Positions 1-12,179 of a stretch of DNA of 64,000 nt are shown here, piece after piece. Numbering within the stretch: the stretch's first letter is position 1; each line of letters starts with the position of its first letter. The stretch spans positions 920,076 through 984,075 of the forward strand of contig QRFJ01000487.1 of the NCBI GenBank assembly GCA_006176705.1, given 5' to 3'. A program made the translations under genes and the position numbers. The stretch is from Cocos nucifera (Eukaryota; Streptophyta; Magnoliopsida; Arecales; Arecaceae). The notes below the pieces were generated by a model. That model was not told where the DNA came from. It searched no databases and was given only the letters and a program-made list of their open reading frames with translations.

Positions 1-268
1 GGATACGAAATCCTAAAAATTAGATCAGGTTATAGTTAGTCAGTTTGACTGGTGTCTAAGGCAAGTGGTTTAGAAACTGCATCCTCAAGGAAGGTGGTTA
101 CTTAATTAATTTTATTGACTTATCTGATCAAGATAATTAATCTCTAAGAAAAGTAATAGGAGGACCCCACCGATCTTACATTTATCTGATCAGTTGAGTG
201 GTTGATTCTTTACTTAGATGCTTGAAGGTAAGCTTGGCAGCTAGAAGCTGTTTAAATCTTGGTTAACC
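1..268. other. Flank of CACTA-1, noncoding, retroelement-like
   Basis: No coding frame is visible. The phrase ggtgtctaaggcaag occurs here and again in the untranslated leader of copia-A near 9067, so this is probably leader or LTR sequence of another retroelement that CACTA-1 entered. The last three bases, acc, are the left copy of the CACTA-1 target duplication. Removing CACTA-1 joins this stretch to 24520. The element family is uncertain. Confidence 0.35.
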
Positions 269-1240
269 CACTATAAGAAATCTGATCTTTTACGATGAAC
301 TTATTTACGATGAAAAAAATTTTATTGCAAATATAGGTATTAGTGATGAAATTTTTTTTCCATCACTAATAATCATTATTTACGATGAAAATTTTTTTTC
401 ATCATAAATAATTCATTATTTATGATAAAAATAAATATTTTATTATAAATAATAGATTATTTATGATGAAAAAGTTTTATCGCTAATAAACTATCATGAA
501 TAAATTATTTAAAAAAAATTTAAAAAGTAGATTATTTATGATGAAATATCTTCATCATAAATAATCAATTATTTATGATGGAAATGACTATTACATTACA
601 AATAATAGATTATTTATGATGAAAAAGTTTCATCACTAATAAACTATCATAAATAAATTATTTAAAAAAATAAAAACTTGGATTATTTATGAAAAAATAT
701 TTTATCATAAATAATAAATTATTTATGATGTAAATAAACTTTTCATCATAAATAATAGATTATTAGTAATGAAAAATTTTCATTACTAATAATCTAACCT
801 AAATATATTATTTAAAAAAATTAAAAAGGTGGTTTATTTATGATGGAATATTTTCATCATAAATAATAAATTATTTATGATGGAAATAAATATTACATCA
901 TAAATAATAGATTAGTTATGATAAAAAAGTTTCACTACTAATAAACTACCATAAATAAATTATTTAAAAATTAAAAAGATGGATTATTTATGATAGAATA
1001 TTTTCATCATAAATAATTGATTATTTATGATGTAAATAAGTTTTTCATCATAAATAATTATTATTAGCAATAAAAAATTTTTATCACTAATAATCTATCA
1101 TGAATAAATTATTTTAAAAAAATTAAAAAGGATGATTATTAGCGATAAAATTTTTTCATCATAAATAATCCATCGTAAATACTTCGACCAAAATTTTAAA
1201 TTTAAAAAAAAATATGGACTATTTTAAAAATAAAAAAAAG
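269..1240. repeat. CACTA-1 left subterminal repeat array
   Basis: Roughly 20 degenerate copies of a short unit of the type attatttatgatgaaa, alternating with its complement tttcatcataaataat, so that neighbouring units form imperfect palindromes about 35-40 bp long. The same words fill the right end (24000-24480). In En/Spm elements, subterminal arrays bind the TnpA-type protein that brings the ends together; that role is inferred here. Confidence 0.88.
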
Positions 1241-2560
1241 GATAAAAATGCATCATGCATGGCCGATGTGATGGGGTTGAGGGGTGCGAGCACGTCCACT
1301 ATTAACTAGCCCCCAAGCAAATTAATATTTTTTTATAATTTTAAAATAATAGTATTCTTTAAAAAAAAATTATTTTTTACTAAATATTATATAATTTTAA
1401 AATTTAAAGTCCATCTTCATCATTCATTACTTAAGTAATTATCATGCAAGTACCATCGCAAAATATCATCTTAGTCTGATAGCTTTAGCTATGCAGATCG
1501 GTAAAATTTAATTTTTATAGTAATAAATGACTGCATGATGATCTGATAGATAGAAACTACTGATGGATCCATAAACTTGCGATGATCTCTATGATATTTA
1601 TAGTATACTATCAAAATTTTACTTCAATCAGATATAATTATGATAGTCAATTTAGCATGGAATGATTTTGATCATTAAATAAAAAATGAGTGATCAATAG
1701 GCCAAACGACATTCAATTATAAGATAATTTTTTTGACAAATGATCTTTGCTACTATTTTAATTATCTATACGGTGGTGATTGTAAAACCTAAACTTCATA
1801 TATATGAATCATCCATGTTAAGTATATTTTACAAAAGCATAAGTATAATTACTTAAGAACTTTAAGAATATTTATCAAGAGACGTATAGTTTTAGATAAT
1901 TTATATACATGTGGTTTACTTTTTATGATCACTACCATAGAAATGATCAAACTATTAATAAAAATTATTTATCTAAAAAAATCATCTTATAATCACATGC
2001 TAATTAGCATTTTAATCACTTATTTTTTATTTAACAGTCAAAATCATCTCGTGCTAAGTTGATAATAATAATTATATTCGATTGAAGTAAAATTTTGATA
2101 GTGAGCTACAAATATTATAGAAATTATTATTATAAATTTTTGAATCCATCGATGATTTTTATCTATCAAATCATCATACGGTTGTTTGTAACCATCAAAA
2201 TTAAATTTTATCAATCTGCATAGCTAGTGCTACCAGATTGATGAAATATTTTGTGATGGTGCTTGTACGATAATTACTTAAATAATGAATGGTGAAGATA
2301 GAATTTAAAATTCAAAATTATATAATATTAAAAAAAATAATTTTTTTTAAAGAATACTAATTCTTAAAAAATTAGAAAAAATATTAATTTGTTTGTAAGC
2401 TAGCTAGCTGTGGACACGCTTGCACCCCTTAATCCTGTCGCATCGACCATGCATGGTGCACTTTTTTCCTTTTTTTATTTTTAAAATAGTCCATATTTTC
2501 TTTTTTTTTAATTTAAAATTTTGGTCAAAGTATTTGTGATGGATTACTAGCAATAAAAAT
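1170..2560. repeat. Long inverted repeat (hairpin module) of CACTA-1
   Basis: The left arm from about 1170 pairs with the reverse complement of the right arm ending near 2560, with the axis near 1860. Examples: catcatgcatggccgatg near 1251 pairs with catcgaccatgcatggtg near 2441, and catcttcatcattcat near 1412 pairs with atgaatggtgaagat near 2286. The core (about 1386-2330) is homologous to modules at 34043-34990 and 39350-40278 in CACTA-3 and CACTA-2. No protein frame is visible. A transcript through it would fold into a long hairpin. Confidence 0.85.
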
Positions 2561-2900
2561 TTTTCATCACAAATGATCCATTATTTGCAACATAAAAAAA
2601 ATTTATCATAAATAATAAATTATTTATGATGAAAATTTTTCATCATAAATAATCAATCTTTTTATTTTTTATGATTTATTCATGGTTGATTATTAGTGAT
2701 GAAAATTATTTATGATGAAAATTATTCATCACAAATATTTAATTATTTATAATAAAAATTTTATTTCTATCATAAATAAATTTACTAATTATTTTAATAT
2801 TTTTTAAAAAGAAATTTTTTTTTAAAAAAATATTTGGTGAGAATTATTAGCGATGAAAATTATTTTTTCATCACTAATAATTATTTTAGCGAGGAAATTT
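2520..2900. repeat. CACTA-1 inner subterminal array
   Basis: More tttatgatgaaaa / ttttcatcataaat units on the gene-proximal side of the hairpin module, ending near gtcgctaaaatcc at 2903. The hairpin module therefore sits inside the subterminal array, not at its edge. Confidence 0.75.
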
Positions 2901-3600
2901 ACGTCGCTAAAATCCTTTAAATATCCCCTCCACTCTTGCAAAACCCACTCTCACGGCCCAATCGAGATCCTCTCCTCTCCTTTCTCTCCCCCTCATCCTA
3001 TCTCTCCCTCTCCTCCTGGGCTTCCATCGATGACGACCACATTTTTCACTGTCGCCATCGTTGCCACTGCTATTATCATTATCATTATAGATGACATTAC
3101 CACTGCCACTATGCTTGAACTGAAGGTAACTTCCTGACTGGCTGGTTAGATTTTTTTAAAATTTATTCTTTCAATTATTTGGGGGGCCACATGTGTTGCC
3201 GTGCAGTGGTCGATGGCGGGCGATGGGGTGCAAAGGATGGGTGCTGGCTGCAGGCTATGCATGATGGTTGACGGGCCTGATGGAGGCCACTAGTGATGGG
3301 AGGCAAAGGGCCAGCACTGCAGGGGGCCATGCGGGATGGGCCGCCGAGGCAAGATGGTGATGGGACAGGTGGTGTGAGGTGGAGGGGCGCTACATTTATG
3401 GTGGAGGCCACAAGGTTAGGGGGCAGAGGGGTGCAGGGGGGGGGGGGTCGCGGGTTGGGGCATGAAGGGCGGCAATGATGGGTCGAATGGGGGGGCATGG
3501 TGTGATGGGCGGCAGAGGTGCACCGCAGGAGGTGGGGGCCATGATGGGTGGGGGGCAGAGGGCCCATTAGGGCTTAGGTTAGTCCTTAGTCATTTTTTAA
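2901..3600 (+). other. CACTA-1 leader and G-rich block
   Basis: 2901-3170 is a C/T-rich leader-like stretch with a short open frame of low complexity. From 3180 to 3570 the plus strand is strongly G-rich, with runs of 5-9 G, in sharp contrast to the AT-rich surroundings. Open frames on both strands here reflect the absence of AT-rich stops and show no domain. Similar blocks lie at 33270-33780 (CACTA-3), 38040-38570 (CACTA-2) and 57680-57920 (CACTA-4). A promoter or first-exon role is possible but not shown. Confidence 0.6.
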
Positions 3601-4110
3601 ATTTTAATAAATAATAAAAATAAAAAAATAATAATAGTAATAATATAATAATAGTAATAGTAAAGTAAAATGGTAATAATAATAATAATAATAGCAGTAG
3701 TAGTAGTAATAATAATAATAGTAATAGTAATAATAATAGTAAAATATTAATAATATTAATATTTAATAATGATAATAATAATAATATAAGTAAAATAATA
3801 GTATTAATAATAATAGTAAAAGTATGTAATAGTAGTAATAATAATAATTATAATAATAATTTAATTGATAAATAATTAAATGATAAATAATAAAATAATT
3901 TAATAAAAATAAATAATAATAGTAATAGTAATAATAATAGTAAAATTATAAAGTAATATAATAATTTTAATAATAATAATAATAATAATAAATGTAGTAA
4001 TAATAATAATAGTAATGATAATAATAATAGTAAAAGCAGTAGTAGTAATAATAATAGTAATAATAGTAATAATAATAATAATAATTTAATTGATAAATAA
4101 ATTTTAAGAT
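3600..4110. repeat. Trinucleotide (AAT/AGT) simple-sequence array
   Basis: About 500 bases composed almost only of taa, tag and agt triplets, such as aataataatagtaatag, interrupted by short AT-rich words. It lies between the G-rich block and the tnp2 gene of CACTA-1. Nothing else is visible in it. Confidence 0.9.
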
Positions 4111-4294
4111 AAGTTGATATAATATTTAAAAATAAGATATTTTTTTAATTAAAATAGTTAGATTTTTAATTATATTTTTATGCATTTACTTGTTATAATT
4201 TAATCTTTTTATTTATTTAGTCTCTATATTTCATTATGATTAATTATGATTTAATATTTTAATTTGCATTAACCAAAGGTTTTAATTTTTAATA

Positions 4295-4600
4295 TATATG
4301 AACTAGGATCCAGATCGAGTTCTGATCATGGATATGAGTCAGGATCCTATCCAGGATTCGGATCATGATTCGAGTAGGATCTTGGTCTAGGATTCTATCC
4401 GGTCTAGAATCATGTTTGGGATCTAGTTTGGGATACGGATCATGATCTGAGTTGGATCTTGGTTGGAATTTGGATCATGATACTGATTGAATCTTGGTTG
4501 GGATTCGGTTCGAGATCCGAATCCAAGATCTAGTCTAAGAGCAATTCCGGGATTCAATTTTGGATCCAGTCTGGGATGTAGTCTAGGATCCTATTCGGTA
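4295..4600. repeat. Degenerate GATC-rich repeat array
   Basis: About 300 bases of a loose repeat, roughly 20-30 bp long, built from words such as ggattcggatcatgatc, gatcttggt and gggatctagt. GATC recurs about every 15-25 bases. Comparable stretches occur at 32800-32945 in CACTA-3 and 58020-58270 in CACTA-4. Confidence 0.65.
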
Positions 4601-4990
4601 ATGATTTAATGCATGCATTGATGTAACCTTAGACTCTTATTTAAGAGTCAGTCCCAAGATCCCCTAAATGAACTCTATGAATGGCTCTTGGATGCCCTGA
4701 TTTAGGCAGTTCAAAAATGCATCAATATTGTATTGTTGTCATGGTGTTCTATGTTTTATTATGAGAAATTCCATTGTAGTTATCTCGTTTGTTCTCAGGG
4801 TACATATTAGATGTGATTAAAATATGATCCATCTATATCATGTACTTAGAGAATTGTAGGAAGATGCTGCCAGATTTTTTTCGAATATGGAATAAAGAAC
4901 AAAGCTATGACAACAATAAAAGTGATGCATTTTTTAAAGGAATAGGACCAAACCTATTAGGAAGGAGTTGGTGGTGTTCGAGATTTTATT
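4600..4990 (+). other. CACTA-1 transposase 5' leader region
   Basis: No open frame. The segment agatgctgcca near 4862, followed by ggaata and a word like taggaccaaacct near 4945, resembles the same positions upstream of the CACTA-2 transposase (minus strand, about 36860 down to 36740). It is therefore probably conserved untranslated leader of the tnp2 transcript. Confidence 0.45.
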
Positions 4991-5651
4991 GTGCATGAAT
5001 GTCAGAGTTGGATGAACATCAGAGATATTTTCTTACCTGAATATTGAAAAGGTATTGGAGATTTTATTGAATTTGCATGGTGTAAGGCTGATAATACCAA
5101 TTGGATAAAGTGTCCATACAAAAGATGTGTCAATCTGGTATATCATCACATATCACTTGTTGAGGAGTATCGGCTATGTTTTGGTATGGATAAGAAGTAT
5201 ACTTGCTAGATATGGCATGGAGAGGGTGATCCAAATAAAATTATGTACGATGATGACAATATCGAAGATGATATTGATGCTGCTGAACCTATCAAACATG
5301 GTGGTATAGGTTCACTATTGGATGATTTACATTAGGATGTTAGCTTAAATGTACTAATGAGTGGTAGTGTATCTCAAGGCAGTTCTGATCATGAATACAA
5401 TATTAATGAGATAGAAGGGACTTCTGAATAGTTTGCAAAGCTTGTTCGGGATGCACGAGAGCCACTCTATCCAAATTGTATGAAGTTCTCCAAGTTAGAG
5501 TTTTTGATCAAATTGCTTCATATTAAAACAGTGAAATAATGGAGTCAGAAGTCTTTTGATCAAAATTTAGCATTGATTAAAGCAGCTCGTCTCGATAGAT
5601 TAACACTTCCGAAATCATATACTGAAGCAAAAACATATATGCAGGAATTAG

Positions 5652-8137
5652 TGTTGGGAATTATATCCTAAAGCCAATCATCAGCCTATTGACGATTGAA
5701 ATATTATAATTAATTTATTAATTAATAAAAATATTTTGACATCTTTTTTATCATAAGTTTACATCTTCTAATGAACTCCATTATTATGATGAAGTCCTTA
5801 GGACTATTTAGTTTTGATAAAAAAAATATTTATCAATTAGTCCTTAAATTTGTTCACAACCAAATGATAGGCTGTTAATTAGGACAACAGTATCTATCGA
5901 GCATAGGTTGCTATATGCCATATAGGTTGGTTATCTTCTTAATCAAGAAGTTTAGAGATACTGGTATGGCATACAGGTGAGATGTATGGGTACATCGTCA
6001 TTGAACGTGACCAACTCTAGAGCATTCTACTATCTAGAATATCTCTGATGGAATATAGGTATAAGTATTCCTTAGATCTAAGATCATCTTAGTGACTTGC
6101 AAACAACTCACTATGCTTTGGTACAGGACTAACTAAATTTCTAATTTAGCAATGAAAGGCTTTTGGGTACAGTCAAGTACTTACAAAGTCTGAGTGTGAT
6201 CAAGATGGAATTGACAACTCCAAGAGTTAGAGAAGAATATATCACTGTATTTCAATATAGCAAAACCTTGGTTAGAGTAATCCATCAGATAGATTTGGTA
6301 TTTTGAAAAATAATATGGACAACCTGATCAGAGTTGACAATTGAATTCTGAGGTGTCCTATGAGCATTATGGTCAAGAGGATGAATTATATGGAAACTAT
6401 ATCCGTATGGGTTATAAGGATGGTGTTCTACACCTTCGACCTATCCGACTGTCGGGTATCATTGCTAGATGGTCACTTTGATTGGTATAAAAATTTATTT
6501 CTATGCTATCAACTTAGATTTGGACCTATGAGGTCACACACATTAGAGCTTATAATCTGATCGGATGGTTGATCAATGATTAAGAATCGTTCTAGGATTA
6601 AACAATCAATACAATTGGTGTTTAACCTAGTACAAGTGTTGTAGGAGAATTGATTAGTAATTAGATTGCTAATTGGCTTAATTTGATTAAGCCAATAGGC
6701 TAAGATTAAGTTTAATTAAATATAATTTAATTAGATTTGATTTGGGTTTGATTGGATCAATTCTAATTGGTTTATTGGATAAGCCAAGTGCAAAGAAGAA
6801 CTAGTCTTAGTCTAACTAGGACTCGGATTAACCCAATTTTTTAATTTGATTAAAAAATAAATTAGAATTAAATATAATTTAATATGATTTAATTAAGTTC
6901 TTAAATGGGTTAGGGCCTTATTTAATTATGTTGATTTAATCTTAATTTTTTTTGGTTAAAAGATCTTATTTGACCAAGTCAAAACAAGAGTCCTAGTGTG
7001 ACTAGGACTCCCTATTTCCTTACGCCACCTTGGTCCCAACGCTCCCCATACCTATTTTTTCGGTATTTTTTATGAAAAATCTCTTTATTTCTGATTTCCA
7101 TGTTCCCTCTCTCCCTCCAAGTCATATATGGAAGTTAGGTGAAAAACCAAGTCAAAGGAGGAATTGGTTTTGCTTAGGATTCTATGAGATAGAATCCTTA
7201 TTGACCAAAACATCTTCCCTTGAGTGCTGCCCTCTCTTTTAATTAATTTTTCTTTTATTTCATGAAAATAATTTTTATTTTTGAGCACCCTCCCTTGCTG
7301 GTCTACGCCAAAAATTATGGAGGAGGCATCTAAGAGTTAGGCGCCCCAACAACTTCCCATTTTTGGATATTCCTAGTCTAGAAATTTGACCTAACTTGGA
7401 CTCTTCTTTTTAACTATTTATTGAATGAATTTTATTCTAATTTTTTATGAAATATAGAGCTTTAGAAGAGGTTTGGGATGTACAAAAATCAAAGGAAGAG
7501 GGTCCTTGGGCGTGGGGGTTCCATAGGCACTAAGCTAGGTGTCTAGGTGAGAGAAAAGAGAAGAAGAAGAAGGTCTTCTTCTAGGGCTATTTTATTTTCA
7601 ATCTCTCCTTCTTTCTTTTTAAGTTTTTTTGAGAGAGTCTCAGATCAACAAATTTTCATCTTCTTTCTCATATTTTGGAGAGTCCAAATTTCAAAGAAAG
7701 GAGTATCGGATCGATCATCAAAGAAGAATCAGCATAGTACTAGCATGCTGTGCTGATTTCCTACATCGGACTTCATATTAGAGATCGTAGGCTCATGTGG
7801 ATGACTCCTAGAGGTCGGATGTATGTGCGGCTTATGATTTCATCCTCAAACCTAGATCAGCAAGTTAGAATATCTAAACTTGCTCAGATAATAGATTTGA
7901 TCTATAAACTTCATACCTGCATTTGATGTAGTGTAGATCTAGATTGATTTAATCAACCTTTTTTTTTATTTAATTTTAATTTTTAATTTAATATCATATC
8001 TTAATCATGTAATAGATCTAAGATTTAGGTATTTACATGGTTATTTAAATAAATTTTAGATTTATTTAAGTCTTTCGTTGCAAGATCTTGAAAAAGTTTC
8101 AAGATCTATCTGTGAAATCCTAGATCTGGTTTATTCA
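5652..8137 (+). repeat. Copia-A 5' LTR (about 2.49 kb)
   Basis: Starts TGTTGGGAATT and ends TTATTCA, immediately before the primer-binding site. The length is large for a copia LTR. Short open frames inside it (7030-7290 and 7547-7756) have partial counterparts in the other LTR but no recognised domain, and are treated as noncoding. Confidence 0.93.
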
Positions 8138-8138
8138 A

Positions 8139-8152
8139 TTGGTATCATAGCC
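8139..8152 (+). other. Copia-A primer-binding site (tRNA-Met type)
   Basis: TTGGTATCATAGCC begins one base after the LTR. It matches the plant initiator tRNA-Met primer site TGGTATCAGAGC except for a G-to-T change. Confidence 0.85.
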
Positions 8153-9875
8153 TAGATTCTTATTATATAATTTTTATGCATATTTAGATTATTTCTTAGA
8201 TTATATTTAATTTATAATTTAATTATTAAATCTAAAATTAAAAAAATATAAAAAAATAAAATATTTTAGATTGCACGAACTACCATAGGGTTATCCTGCT
8301 GTAAGGTTTATCCTTTATAGTAAATAGGTTATCCTAGTACATGCTGATCTAAAATATTGATCATAAAATTTTAGATTAGATCTAAGAGATTCTATGATTT
8401 AATTAAAAATATTTTAATCTGGTTTTAATCTTCATAAATATGTTAGATTTGATCTAGGAAGATTTATGATTGATTATTATTGAAACTATTTCAATTACAT
8501 GAACCTATTTAGATTAGATCTAAAGTAGTTTTATGTTTATTTTACTTGCATATTGATTATGAATCAAACATGCAACTTGGTTGATAGAACTATGTTGTAA
8601 AAATATTTTACAAACATAAAAATCATTTTCGAAAAGTCGAACCCCAACCCTCAGCCCAAAACTTAATTGAGAATTAAGAAGTTGATTGATTAGAATTTAG
8701 GATTGTGAATTGAAGATCCTAAGACACAAATCATAACACATTGGGTTAAATGGGTTAGTGGGGATTAGATCCATTAATTGGGTTAGACCTAGGGTTAGAT
8801 TAAAGAATGGACTTAATTAGAGAATTGACTAAATTTAATTAATTATTATCTTAGATTAAGTCAAGGATTCTCTAGATCAATTACAATAGTTATAGTTGGT
8901 CAAGTCTATATTTTTAACAAGACCCAAGATAGACTTGATTCTTGGCTATGCGGTCTAACACGAACTGTTAGGTTGATTTAATTGAAACTAATTAAATCAG
9001 TTGGTGTCTAAGGTAAATCAGACCAGTGATTTTTAATTGACAGTCCACTTATCTGGCCATTTTTGATGGTGTCTAAGGCAAGCCTGGCAGACCCTTCCAT
9101 TGATCGAACTTACTTGGCCTCTTAGTGAGATTATATTTTGATCGGATCGCTTGACTATTCAAGCTAACCCATGTCAACTAAGTAAATCTATTTGGCTGAT
9201 TTAGGTGCTCCTAGACCAGCCTATTAATGGTTTTTCTTAAGCTGACTTGGTGAAGTCAGTGGGATGATCATGATAAGCTAGTTAATCTGACCTACTCACT
9301 TCTATAAATAAATCTTCTAAAATTATTAGGTCCCTAAAATGAAATAGTTATATGATAACTGGATCATAGCCTCCCATTAAAGTGGATGATAATGGATCCA
9401 TCAGTTGAATAATCATTGGAGGCCCAAAGGCCTGATGCTTATCGGTTGATGGAATTATCATTCATTATATGATCTCTTGGATACATCTTTCTAAATGGTG
9501 GTTAGATGGGCCAACCAAAGTTGGGCCTAATCAATCATTGGTTGGATGGGCAAAGTATGGTCATATTAATGGTTGGACCTAACTGGACCCTTTTTTGAGA
9601 AGGCTAAAGCCAACTGATTAGGATCTGGGGCAAAATTTAATTACTGAAAATTATTTGGAGAAATAATTGATTATGAACCTATTCTTAGATGTACATGGGT
9701 GGGCCAACCAAAGTTGAGCTTATGTACAGTCTATGTGGATTCTAGTACCCATTAAGGAATTAGGGTAATTCCTTGAATTGAAGGTAGAGGCTATCAATTC
9801 GAATAAAGTAGTGGGAGAAATCTTTTGATTAAAGTTCAAATCTTTAGGTTTAATAAATCAATTACTAATTAGATT
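8153..9875 (+). other. Copia-A untranslated leader
   Basis: About 1.7 kb without a coding frame between the primer-binding site and gag. It holds the phrase ggtgtctaaggcaag, also found at 52-68, which hints that related leaders exist nearby. A long leader is common in some plant copia lineages. Confidence 0.6.
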
Positions 9876-10907
9876 TTGGTTTTTCTTTATGCAGACATGG
9901 CCACTTTCCTATCGCTTCGATCATTATTGGACAATGATAAGTTGATGGGATCCAACTTTGGTAGCTGGTACCGAAAGTTGAAGATTATCCTGGAGCATGA
10001 ACAGATCCTATATGTGCTGACGAATCCTGCACCTGAGGAGCCAGCTACCAATGCATGTGGAACAGTCAGAGACACTTATCAAAAGTGGCTCAATGATCGA
10101 ACCATAGTACGTTGCATTATGTTGGCTATAATGAGTGATGAGTTCAGTTGTAAGTTTGAGATAGCTTAGCCAAATGAAATGCTCCAAGTGTTGGAGGATT
10201 CTTTTGACACACCCGATGACGTTGAGAGGCACAAGACTAGTTGTACCATCTTCAACACCAGAAAGTGGGATGGTGCCTCTGTCATTGATCATGTATTGTA
10301 CATGATCGAGCCGATAGAATGCTTGAGCAAGCTCGACTTTCGCTTGCACAAACAACTTGAAAAAGATGCAATACTGAACTTGCTGTCCAAGTCTTATCTC
10401 CCATTCCTTACATATTATAGAATGTCAAAGCCTGAAGTGGACTACCATGGGTTATTGGGGTTACTTCAGAACTTTGAGAAGGATCACCAACTTCATAAGG
10501 AGTTGGTGAGCTTAGTGGGAGGTTCGTCTTCTCATTCTCGATCCTTTGGGAAAGGGAAGAAGAACAAGAAGAAGGAAGCCAAGAAGGTGTATGTTCAGAC
10601 TAGGACATCTATGCAGGCTCAGATCCCAAAGATTAAGCCCAATAAGAATCAAGCTGAGTGCTTCTTTTCCATGAAGCGAGGGTACTAAAAGAAGAACTGT
10701 CCTCAGTACATTGCCTCCTTGGATCCGAACAGGCAGAGAAAAAAGCAAGCTGTTGTTGGGCAAGGTATTTATATGATAACTCCTTACAATTTCTCTATTT
10801 ATGATATTACTGATAGAGTATTGAATATCGATAGCTCTTACCATATTTGTAATTTGTTGCAGGGTTGCAGGTCAGTAGAAGATTCGAGCAAGATGAGAGA
10901 TTCCTGA
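9876..10907 (+). pseudogene. Copia-A gag (UBN2-type) with zinc knuckle and start of protease
   Basis: Gag coats the RNA in the virus-like particle. One frame runs from 9876, broken by a stop at 10170 and resuming through 10688. The stretch GSNFGSWYRKLKIIL and the later FLTYYRMSKPEVDYHGLL are typical of copia gag (UBN2/DUF4219). The zinc knuckle near 10660 is ruined: the family pattern C-x2-C-x4-H-x4-C reads CFFSMKRGY-stop-KKNC, so the second Cys and the His are gone. The same frame then enters the protease, where the usual VLDTGSSYHIC reads VLNIDSSYHIC (about 10825), removing the catalytic Asp. Non-functional. Confidence 0.88.
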
Positions 10908-11126
10908 ACGTTGGAGATGGAAGACCAATTTTAGTTCTAGGTTTAGGAATTTTGAAACTTGTATTTGAATCTCATCCCATTGTTCTTAGTTATTATCATT
11001 TTTATCCTAGTTTTTTTTTTAAATATCATTTCTATAGGCCTTTTGGCCATGAACAATTATGAAATTTCAATAAAGAAATGAGTTTGTAAAATCATTATGA
11101 ATGGTGTTACTGCTTTCTGTGGATAA

Positions 11127-12100
11127 TTGAACAATGGTGTATATATGTTATCACAACTTGTTAACGTAGTCTATTCTGCTGGCAAGCATCCTAAATTAGA
11201 TAGTGTATCAGATATCTACTTATGGCACTATAGGTTAGGTCATATAAATAAGAACATGATAAATAGGTTGACTCAAGAGAAAATCCTCGAAGTCAATGAT
11301 TGTGAATCACTTTCAATCTATGAGTCCTGTCTTCTTGGTAAAATGAGCTCTTAGGTCTAGTACATACTGATGAATGTGGACCAATGAGCACAAGTGCCAG
11401 AGGTGGATATATCTACTTCATCACTTTCATAGATAATCTATCCAGATATAGATGTCTATCTGATGAAACATAAGTCGGATTCTTTTGAAATGTTCAAACG
11501 ATTCTGAAGTGAAGTAGAAAAATAAACTAGGAAGAATATTAAAACTCTTCGATCTGATTGAGGAGAAGAATATCTTTCTAGTGAGTTTCTCATATATCTA
11601 GGAGAGAATAAAATTCTCTCCCAATGAATTCCTCCTAGAACACCACAGCATAATGGTGTGTCTGAAAGGAAGAATCGGACTCTGTTAGACATGGTCCGAT
11701 CCATGATGGGATTTGCCAGCTTACCGATGTCCTTTTGAGGATATGCACTCAAATCAGCTTGTTATCTATTAAATAGGATTTCAAGTAAGTCTGTAGTTAA
11801 AATCTCATATGAGGTATGGATAGGACGTAAGCCAGCACTTTCACATCTTAGGATTTGGGGGTGCCCGACTTATGTCAAACGGTTAGTTACAAACAAATTT
11901 GGACCTAGGTCTAATAAGTGTATATTTATAGGGTACCCAAAAGAGACCAAAGGATACTATTTCTACCATGTTGATGAACAAAAGGTGTTCGTCAGCCTTA
12001 GGGCAACCTTTTTAAAAAAGAAGTTCCTTGATGAAGAAACTATTGCCTCTAAAGTTGAACTTGATGAAGTTTAATAAGAAGAAAGTCCGACACAGAATGT
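11127..12100 (+). pseudogene. Copia-A integrase remnant
   Basis: Integrase inserts the cDNA into the host genome. The GAG-pre-integrase segment LWHYRLGHINKNMINRLT lies at about 11220 with a damaged zinc site (YESC where CESC is usual). The catalytic core follows in broken frames: VHTDECGPM (about 11363), LRSD-stop-GGEY (about 11550) and QHNGVSERKNRTLLDMVRS (about 11648), so the D, D, E residues remain recognisable. After it come GYPKETKGYYFY (about 11930) and a linker. Stops look mostly like TGG-to-TGA and CGA-to-TGA changes. Confidence 0.85.
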
Positions 12101-12179
12101 TGAACCTAAGTCAGATTTGATCAAATTAGATCCAAAGCCTAGTGAACCTGCACCATTAAGGTGATCCAATAGAGTACCC

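Noticed and set aside
269..1240. CRISPR-like alternation of repeats and spacers
   Set aside because: Units are degenerate, palindromic and of uneven spacing, match the other end of the element, and the DNA is plant nuclear.
3175..3567. A 130-codon minus-strand frame
   Set aside because: Low-complexity Pro/His text inside the G-rich block of CACTA-1.
10008..10355. A 115-codon minus-strand frame opposite copia-A gag
   Set aside because: Shadow of the gag frame on the other strand.
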